This document shows, one piece after another, positions 5,523 to 10,279 of a DNA stretch of 10,279 bases. The DNA is from JBFEYJ01 sp041562215 (GTDB lineage Bacteria; Pseudomonadota; Gammaproteobacteria; Thiohalomonadales; Thiohalomonadaceae): assembly GCA_041562215.1 (NCBI GenBank), contig JBFEYJ010000098.1, positions 1 to 10,279 on the forward strand, in the 5' to 3' direction. Made by a program: the position numbers and the translations under genes. Every line of letters begins with the position of its first letter. Position 1 is the first letter of the stretch. The notes beneath the pieces were generated by a model, which made no database searches, had not been told where the DNA came from, and saw nothing but the letters and a program-made list of their open reading frames with translations.

Positions 5523-6827
5523 TCAGCCCACCGCCTCGGCAAGCACAGCACGATGGGTCGGAGTGAGTACGGTTCGCCACCGGCCGGCAATTATCGACTC
5601 GGCGTGAGCAATGTCGGTGGCGTGACCGTGCTGCACCATCCATGCGATCACCGCGGCGGTACTGCGTGAGGCGCCCAGTGCGCAATGCACCAGCACTGGC
5701 CCGGCAAGGCGCGCCTGTTCGATCAGCTTCGCCAATTGGCGAAGGGTGTTGGCATCGGGTACCACCAGATCGAGCAACGGCAGGTTATGGTATTGCTTCC
5801 CGGCAACAGAAGAGGAAAACTCGGCGGTCAGGTCGACCACTGAATGCCAGGGCGCTTGCTCAGACTCACCGGCACGCGGCAGACGGCCGATAAAGAGATC
5901 GTCGGTCAGGGCTACTGATGCCGGATAACCTCGGGTAAATAACCGGTATGACAACCAGGCACCGAACAGGTAAGGGGCGAGTAGCCAGCTTGCGGCAAAA
6001 CTGTGGCGGCCACTGTGTTTTTGAAAAACGCTTACATCCAGAAGCAGGTAACCTGCAGCCACGGCAAGCAGGGCTGCTGCCGGCCACATCAGCAACCACA
6101 CCCAGCCCTGCCAATAAACAGCCGCTAGCAGGCTGAGGCCTGCCGCTGACGCATAACGCCAACCGATGTTTCTTCGTTGCGGGTCACCAGTGATCTCGAT
6201 CTCAGTGATTTTCCATCCGTCGTTTGGAAACAGGTACAGGCAGACTATGCCCACCGCAAATCCGGTAAATACGTCGATCACATGGTGTTGATATACCAGC
6301 ACCACGGAGAGGCCGATAAGGGCGAACCAGACATGCATCAGCTGCCGCCATAATCCGCTGAAGTGGCGAGCGTAGACTACCCACAGGAGCATCAACAGGC
6401 TGATGTGGAGTGAGGGGGCCTGATTGAATGGCTTGTCAAAACCGGTGAGGAGCTCGAGCAAGTAGCCGTTGAAACCGTCCACCGGCGGACGCTCGAAGGC
6501 GAACTGGAGTGGAAACAGCAGAAAACCGATAGCGGAGATGATGATCGCGGCGATGATGCGCCGGGCGTGTTGGTCCAGCTCCCGGCGTGTGTAGAAAAGA
6601 AACATCGAGGCGGCAAAAAACAGATCGATGGACATATACGGCAGCATTAGCTGCGGTACAAACGGCATGCCCTGTTCCCAGGCGTAGTAGAACGATGGCA
6701 CATCGTCACGCTGCGCGGTAAACCAGTTGGTGAAGCCATAAACAAGGAAAAATAACGGCCCGAGGATGGCCAGCCATAGCACTGCGGCTTTCCATGGCCT
6801 CGGCTCTTTATGCTCCCCGGTCATCAC
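5523..6827 (-). CDS. ynbD: PAP2 membrane domain fused to dual-specificity phosphatase (YnbD type)
   Basis: This 434-residue two-domain protein has the same architecture as E. coli YnbD. The N-terminal part (about 13-295) is a multi-pass membrane PAP2/Aur1-like domain. It shows an RPP at 113-115 in the region of PAP2 motif 1, PSLHIS (138-143, His141) as motif 2, and S174 with His181 and Asp185 in VYQHHVIDVFTG as motif 3. From about 300 a cytosolic dual-specificity protein phosphatase domain follows, with the signature VHCALGASRS (380-389): nucleophile Cys382 and Arg388. Relatives act on phospholipid or lipid-phosphate head groups; the substrate here is unknown. The start could be GTG 6827 or ATG 6824, which are adjacent codons; both overlap the TGA of the upstream gene (6826-6824), suggesting translational coupling. 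Residue numbers use the GTG. Confidence 0.9.
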   Translation of the reverse strand: MMTGEHKEPRPWKAAVLWLAILGPLFFLVYGFTNWFTAQRDDVPSFYYAWEQGMPFVPQLMLPYMSIDLFFAASMFLFYTRRELDQHARRIIAAIIISAIGFLLFPLQFAFERPPVDGFNGYLLELLTGFDKPFNQAPSLHISLLMLLWVVYARHFSGLWRQLMHVWFALIGLSVVLVYQHHVIDVFTGFAVGIVCLYLFPNDGWKITEIEITGDPQRRNIGWRYASAAGLSLLAAVYWQGWVWLLMWPAAALLAVAAGYLLLDVSVFQKHSGRHSFAASWLLAPYLFGAWLSYRLFTRGYPASVALTDDLFIGRLPRAGESEQAPWHSVVDLTAEFSSSVAGKQYHNLPLLDLVVPDANTLRQLAKLIEQARLAGPVLVHCALGASRSTAAVIAWMVQHGHATDIAHAESIIAGRWRTVLTPTHRAVLAEAVG

Positions 6828-8575
6828 CCATCAGCCCTGCGCCGGGCCACTGAAACGGTGAAGATCCCCCAGTCATCCACGTATTCGTCGATCTTCTCGA
6901 ATCCGGCCGCCTCCACCAGTTGGTCCATCTCCCGTTGGGTGCGCCGTCGCATGATCCAGGGCCGGCCGTTCCGGTGGCTTGTCAGCACACGGGCGATAAT
7001 TTCCACTTGGGGATGCCAGGGCTGATTGGTGTAGATGAGATAGCCTCCGCTCTCGACGGCCTGCGCCAGGCCACTCAGTGAGGCGCGGATGGGACCATTT
7101 TCCGGGAAGAGTTCATACAGACCCGATACCACCGCCAGGGTCGGGCGTGGCGTTAGTCCGGCCAGTGCAGCCTCATCGAATGCATCGCCGTGTTCGAAGC
7201 TCGCCAGCGGCGACAGCCTCTTCTTCTTGATCAGGCGAGCCCCGGCCGCCACATTAATGTCACTGAAATCACGCAGCCGTATCGACTCCACGTTTTCGTT
7301 CTGTCCCTCGAGTGCCTCCAGTACATATCGTCCGTGGCCTGCGGCGACATCGACGATGCGCACCGGCAGGCTGGATTCAGCGAGGCGCGCCAGGGTTTCG
7401 CGCAGGGCCCGCTCAATATGCTGCTTTCTGACACGTATTCCGCGCCAGCCGATAGCATTGAGATAGAAGTAGTCCAACAACTTGCCCAGGGGTGTTATGC
7501 CTTCAGCACGGTTGCTGTAGATGTAATCCAGTGTACTCCCGGAATCAAAACCGGTGCTAATGCCGAGGTTGATCCCGGCGGAAAGCCTTCCCAGTGTTGT
7601 CATGCTGGTACGGCTGGCGGCAAACATCAGACCTTTGGGAGATATCAATGGTAAAGGCTGTTTTAACTCATCGAATTCTCTTTGGGTGTAGCCGGCCTGG
7701 TCGGCCTCGAGTAGCGAAGGATAGGCTACCGGATTGGCATACAGCCGGTTGATAAAGCCCCGTGCCTTGTCGATCGCCAGGTGGCGATCCTTTTCACCAA
7801 AGGTGTCGTGGTAGAAGCCAGTCAGTATGTGTCTCTCTTTGACTGCAGCACCCAGACGATCGAAAAAATCGTGTTGGGGCTTGTGGTGCACCACCCAGTC
7901 GGCTCCGGAGATCAGTATCTGGGTCGGAGTCTCGATGGCACCGGCATCAGCGATCAGACGTTCGGCGGTTTCATAGAGGCCGAGCAGGATATTCACCGCA
8001 ATGGGGCGGGTGATGAGCGGGTCGTTGTCATACGAAGCGATGCGTTCAGGATCGTGCGTCAGGAACTTCGCCTTTACATAGGAGTTGACGAAAAACTTAC
8101 CGCGCAGTGCATGCATCAGCTTCAGACCAGGGCGGGCGAACGGTACATAGAGCTTCACCTTGAAGGCCGGTGAGGCCAGCACCATCCCCCGAATCTTTGG
8201 GGCGTAATCATGCACCCATGCTGCCGCCAGTACCGCCCCCACGCTCTGGGCCACCACCACGATGTCGCTGATGTCGATGCCGTAATCTTCACAGATGTGA
8301 TGCATGAAACTATCGACATCTTTGATTGAGGTACCGATGCTCGGTGAGTAACCCCGTTCGCCCGAGGTGCGGCCATGTCCGCGCGCATCCCAGGCAAACA
8401 TGGCGCAATCCTCCAGCGCGAGTTCATCAACCAGGTGCTGCAGGCGCCCCGAGTGTTCATGGCCACGATGGAAAAGTATGATAGCGCGCTTGCCTCCCGT
8501 TGCTGAAGGCCAGTGACGATAGAAAAGGGGAGTTCCATCAAACGAGTCGAACGTCTGTTCCTGAGGTTTACGCAT
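6824..8575 (-). CDS. ynbC: Alpha/beta-hydrolase fused to SAM-dependent methyltransferase (YnbC type)
   Basis: This 583-residue cytosolic fusion matches the architecture and length of E. coli YnbC. Residues 1-285 form a monoacylglycerol lipase/lysophospholipase-like alpha/beta-hydrolase: FHRGHEHSGR (35-44, oxyanion region), DARGHGRTSG (63-72), nucleophile Ser111 in VAQSVGAV, Asp226 in SGADWVV and His256 in GFYHDTFGE. The nucleophile elbow has Ala109 where GxSxG has Gly. A linker of about 90 residues (290-380) belongs to neither domain. The C-terminal part (about 385-580) is a class I methyltransferase with the SAM-binding motif VDVAAGHGRYVLEAL (408-422) and acidic residues at the end of the next strand (RDFSD, 435-439). 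The substrate is unknown; a lipid or lipid head group is likely from context. AAGGAG lies upstream of ATG 8575, and the start overlaps the PlsC-like gene's stop. Confidence 0.92.
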   Translation of the reverse strand: MRKPQEQTFDSFDGTPLFYRHWPSATGGKRAIILFHRGHEHSGRLQHLVDELALEDCAMFAWDARGHGRTSGERGYSPSIGTSIKDVDSFMHHICEDYGIDISDIVVVAQSVGAVLAAAWVHDYAPKIRGMVLASPAFKVKLYVPFARPGLKLMHALRGKFFVNSYVKAKFLTHDPERIASYDNDPLITRPIAVNILLGLYETAERLIADAGAIETPTQILISGADWVVHHKPQHDFFDRLGAAVKERHILTGFYHDTFGEKDRHLAIDKARGFINRLYANPVAYPSLLEADQAGYTQREFDELKQPLPLISPKGLMFAASRTSMTTLGRLSAGINLGISTGFDSGSTLDYIYSNRAEGITPLGKLLDYFYLNAIGWRGIRVRKQHIERALRETLARLAESSLPVRIVDVAAGHGRYVLEALEGQNENVESIRLRDFSDINVAAGARLIKKKRLSPLASFEHGDAFDEAALAGLTPRPTLAVVSGLYELFPENGPIRASLSGLAQAVESGGYLIYTNQPWHPQVEIIARVLTSHRNGRPWIMRRRTQREMDQLVEAAGFEKIDEYVDDWGIFTVSVARRRADG

Positions 8576-9233
8576 CCTTTTTCTCCTTTAGCCCCTTTTC
8601 TTTCTCGGGTTTGACAGCGGCCTGCATGCTCAGAAATCGTTCCGTTAACCGGTGCATGAACTTGTGCTTGTCTTCATGGTGTTGCACATCCTCGCCGACA
8701 AAGATGTCCACAAATAGCGGCAGCGGAATCAATGCCCCTTTGGGCATGGAACGTCCCAGCCCGTGCATGAACACTGGTGTTACCGCCACTTTGGGGTAGC
8801 GCCTGGTCAAGTGCCAGATACCGGATTTGAGCCTGGTCAGCACCTCCGCATCACCACGGCTCCCTTCGGGAAAAATGACCAGGATTTCACCACGCTCCAG
8901 GGCGGCATAGCAGTCGGCGAGCGGGTCCTTATGGGCATGATTTCCCGAACGTATCACCGGTACGATCCCCACCACACGCAGGGAAAACCATGCCAACCAG
9001 CGGTGCTTGAGAAAATAATCGGCAGCGGCCACCGGCCGCACCTTGGGTATCAAGCCAAGAGGGAACAGCGAGTAGAGCGCCAGGATATCGAGGTGACTGT
9101 TATGGTTGGCGGCGATGATGGCAGGCCCCTTGAGGGGAAGTTTTTCGCGATTGCGCACCAGCAGCCCCAGCCATAACAGTACGACCGGATAGGCAACCAG
9201 CATAACGAACAGTCTGCGCAACAATCGCGACAT
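8568..9233 (-). CDS. Lysophospholipid acyltransferase (PlsC family)
   Basis: This 221-residue acyltransferase of the 1-acylglycerol-3-phosphate acyltransferase type probably transfers a fatty acyl chain to a lysophospholipid at the inner face of the membrane. Motif I is NHNSHLD (43-49), with catalytic His44 and Asp49 in the HX4D arrangement. Motif III is FPEGSRGD (121-128). Motif IV is probably around AVTPVFMHGLGRSMPKG (150-166). An N-terminal hydrophobic segment (8-26) is a likely membrane anchor, and the C-terminus is Lys/Glu rich (PEKEKGLKEKKDA). It is probably not the housekeeping PlsC, because it sits inside a specialised lipid operon. ATG 9233 follows the TAA of the CdsA-like gene after three bases, and its own stop overlaps the start of the next gene by eight bases. 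Confidence 0.92.
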   Translation of the reverse strand: MSRLLRRLFVMLVAYPVVLLWLGLLVRNREKLPLKGPAIIAANHNSHLDILALYSLFPLGLIPKVRPVAAADYFLKHRWLAWFSLRVVGIVPVIRSGNHAHKDPLADCYAALERGEILVIFPEGSRGDAEVLTRLKSGIWHLTRRYPKVAVTPVFMHGLGRSMPKGALIPLPLFVDIFVGEDVQHHEDKHKFMHRLTERFLSMQAAVKPEKEKGLKEKKDA

Positions 9234-9236
9234 GAC

Positions 9237-10181
9237 TTAATAATGCAGATAGTAAACGTAGTGAAAGAACAGCGGCGCGGTGAAGGTGAGGGAGTCGAGA
9301 CGGTCAAGGATACCGCCGTGCCCGGGTAACATCGCTCCCGAGTCCTTGACGCCCACATCGCGCTTTACCGCCGAGACCACCACATCACCTACAAAGCCGC
9401 CGAAACCGATAATCAGGCCGGCCGCCACAGCTTGCCAGCTATTCAGGGGAGTGAACCACTCGGCCAATATCCAGGCAAGCAGCGTCGTGGTCGCCACCCC
9501 GCCAATCAGCCCGGCAACCGTTTTCCCGGGGCTTACCGTGGGCACCACCTTCTGCTTGCCGAAACCCTTCCCCCAAAGGTACTGCGCCACATCATTGAGC
9601 TGGGTGAGTACTACCAGGAAGAACACCAGCATGGCGCCGCTCACCGTGCCGGTAGGGAGTACCTTATCCGGCAACGCGAGTAGATACGCGATGTGACTCA
9701 GGCTGAATACCGTGGTCATCAGGCCCCAGTGCAGCGTACCGACAGCACGCAAGAAACCGTTGGTATCCCCAATCATCACCATGCGCATGGGCAGGAACAG
9801 GAACACGAATACAGGAATGAAAATAATGAACATGCCGTACCAGGCAATTCCCACCCAATAATATTGTACGGGTATCGCCAGATAGGCCCACAGCAGCACA
9901 CGGTAATCGGCTCGACGTGTGGGCAGCAGAGTGAGAAATTCCTTGAAGGCAAGAAAGCTGACAAAGGCGAACATCACAATGCCAACTGTGCGATCAAAGG
10001 CAATGGCCACGACGAACACAGCGAGAATGAGCCACCAGGTTCGGACGCGCAAAACCAGCTCACGGTAAGACCGTTCCGGATGGCGTCGCACCAGCCAGAT
10101 CACGAGGACGCTTGCTAAGGCGAGTGCCGCGCCCAAAACCGCCATGCCGATATTTACCGGCTCTGACCACCAACCGTTCAT
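9237..10181 (-). CDS. Phosphatidate cytidylyltransferase (CdsA/YnbB family)
   Basis: This enzyme makes CDP-diacylglycerol from CTP and phosphatidic acid (EC 2.7.7.41), the activated precursor for phospholipid head-group transfer, in the inner membrane. The 314 residues have about eight membrane segments (from about 12, 50, 66, 96, 115, 155, 183, 224 and 252). The full CDS signature lies at 270-296: S270, Lys273-Arg274, Lys279-Asp280, then LPGHGGILDRLD (285-296). The upstream VSPGKTVAGLIGG (216-228) is also typical. Because it is embedded in a ynb-type operon, it is more likely a YnbB-like paralogue than the housekeeping CdsA, which is normally found near dxr, uppS and the bam genes; this is inferred from context. 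ATG 10181 overlaps the stop of the upstream gene by four bases. Confidence 0.93.
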   Translation of the reverse strand: MNGWWSEPVNIGMAVLGAALALASVLVIWLVRRHPERSYRELVLRVRTWWLILAVFVVAIAFDRTVGIVMFAFVSFLAFKEFLTLLPTRRADYRVLLWAYLAIPVQYYWVGIAWYGMFIIFIPVFVFLFLPMRMVMIGDTNGFLRAVGTLHWGLMTTVFSLSHIAYLLALPDKVLPTGTVSGAMLVFFLVVLTQLNDVAQYLWGKGFGKQKVVPTVSPGKTVAGLIGGVATTTLLAWILAEWFTPLNSWQAVAAGLIIGFGGFVGDVVVSAVKRDVGVKDSGAMLPGHGGILDRLDSLTFTAPLFFHYVYYLHY

Positions 10182-10279
10182 ACGCCCTCTGCAAGCGCTA
10201 ATTTGGCACGCCGAATATTGGTAGCCAGCAACAGCAGCATTGTCACTATCAGGATGCCATTCATGAATCCGGCCAGGGG
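10178..10279 (-). CDS. C-terminal end of a membrane protein, probably CDP-alcohol phosphatidyltransferase (partial)
   Basis: The last 33 residues of a gene entering from beyond the right edge are visible. They show a hydrophobic segment (MNGILIVTMLLLLAT) followed by a basic cytosolic tail (NIRRAKLALAEGV) and TGA 10180-10178. The stop overlaps the CdsA-like start as ATGA, so the gene belongs to the same operon. In ynbABCD-type clusters the gene directly before the CdsA-like one encodes a CDP-alcohol phosphatidyltransferase (YnbA), and a final membrane helix with a short basic tail fits that family. The catalytic DG-AR-G-D-D motif lies outside the window, so the identity is inferred from position. 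Confidence 0.6.
   Translation of the reverse strand, partial: PLAGFMNGILIVTMLLLLATNIRRAKLALAEGV

Noticed and set aside
5522..5590. Extension of the small membrane protein to 5590
   Set aside because: These bases already encode the end of the phosphatase; the GTG just after its stop gives a compact operon junction.
7190..7654. 154-codon + strand ORF inside the hydrolase-methyltransferase gene
   Set aside because: It is antisense to a long gene with clear catalytic motifs and shows no family features of its own.

Overview
The window holds ordinary bacterial chromosomal DNA, densely packed with genes. It is most likely from a gammaproteobacterium: the lipid gene set resembles Escherichia coli ynbABCD, and the methionine-salvage genes are of the proteobacterial mtnB-mtnD-mtnC type. 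I cannot name a genus. I see no mobile elements, rRNA, tRNA or CRISPR.

Layout. Positions 1-129 carry the end of an unrecognised gene on the + strand. A small STAS-like gene (311-649, +) converges on a DUF389/TIGR00341 membrane protein gene (657-1640, -). Positions 1641-2180 hold two short, unrecognised + strand ORFs. A 307-base leader rich in palindromes (2180-2486) precedes a compact + strand operon: mtnB, mtnD, mtnC and a thioredoxin-fold gene (2487-4949). In this operon the first three genes overlap by four bases and the last follows after 11 bases. A hairpin followed by T residues (5023-5044) separates it from the convergent operon.

The right half (5075-10279, all - strand) is one apparent operon that continues beyond the window. 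In transcription order it contains the last 33 residues of a membrane protein (probably a CDP-alcohol phosphatidyltransferase), a CdsA/YnbB-type phosphatidate cytidylyltransferase, a PlsC-type acyltransferase, an alpha/beta-hydrolase fused to a methyltransferase (YnbC type), a PAP2 membrane domain fused to a dual-specificity phosphatase (YnbD type), and a small three-helix membrane protein. Junctions overlap or are at most three bases apart.

How they work together. MtnB, MtnD and MtnC carry out consecutive late steps of methionine salvage: methylthioribulose-1-phosphate is dehydrated, the product is converted by the enolase-phosphatase to acireductone, and acireductone is oxidised to the keto-acid precursor of methionine. 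The right-hand operon has the parts of a self-contained route to a phospholipid: acylation, CDP-diacylglycerol formation, probable head-group transfer, dephosphorylation, and possible methylation or deacylation. The lipid it makes cannot be read from the sequence; this operon is the most interesting part of the window.
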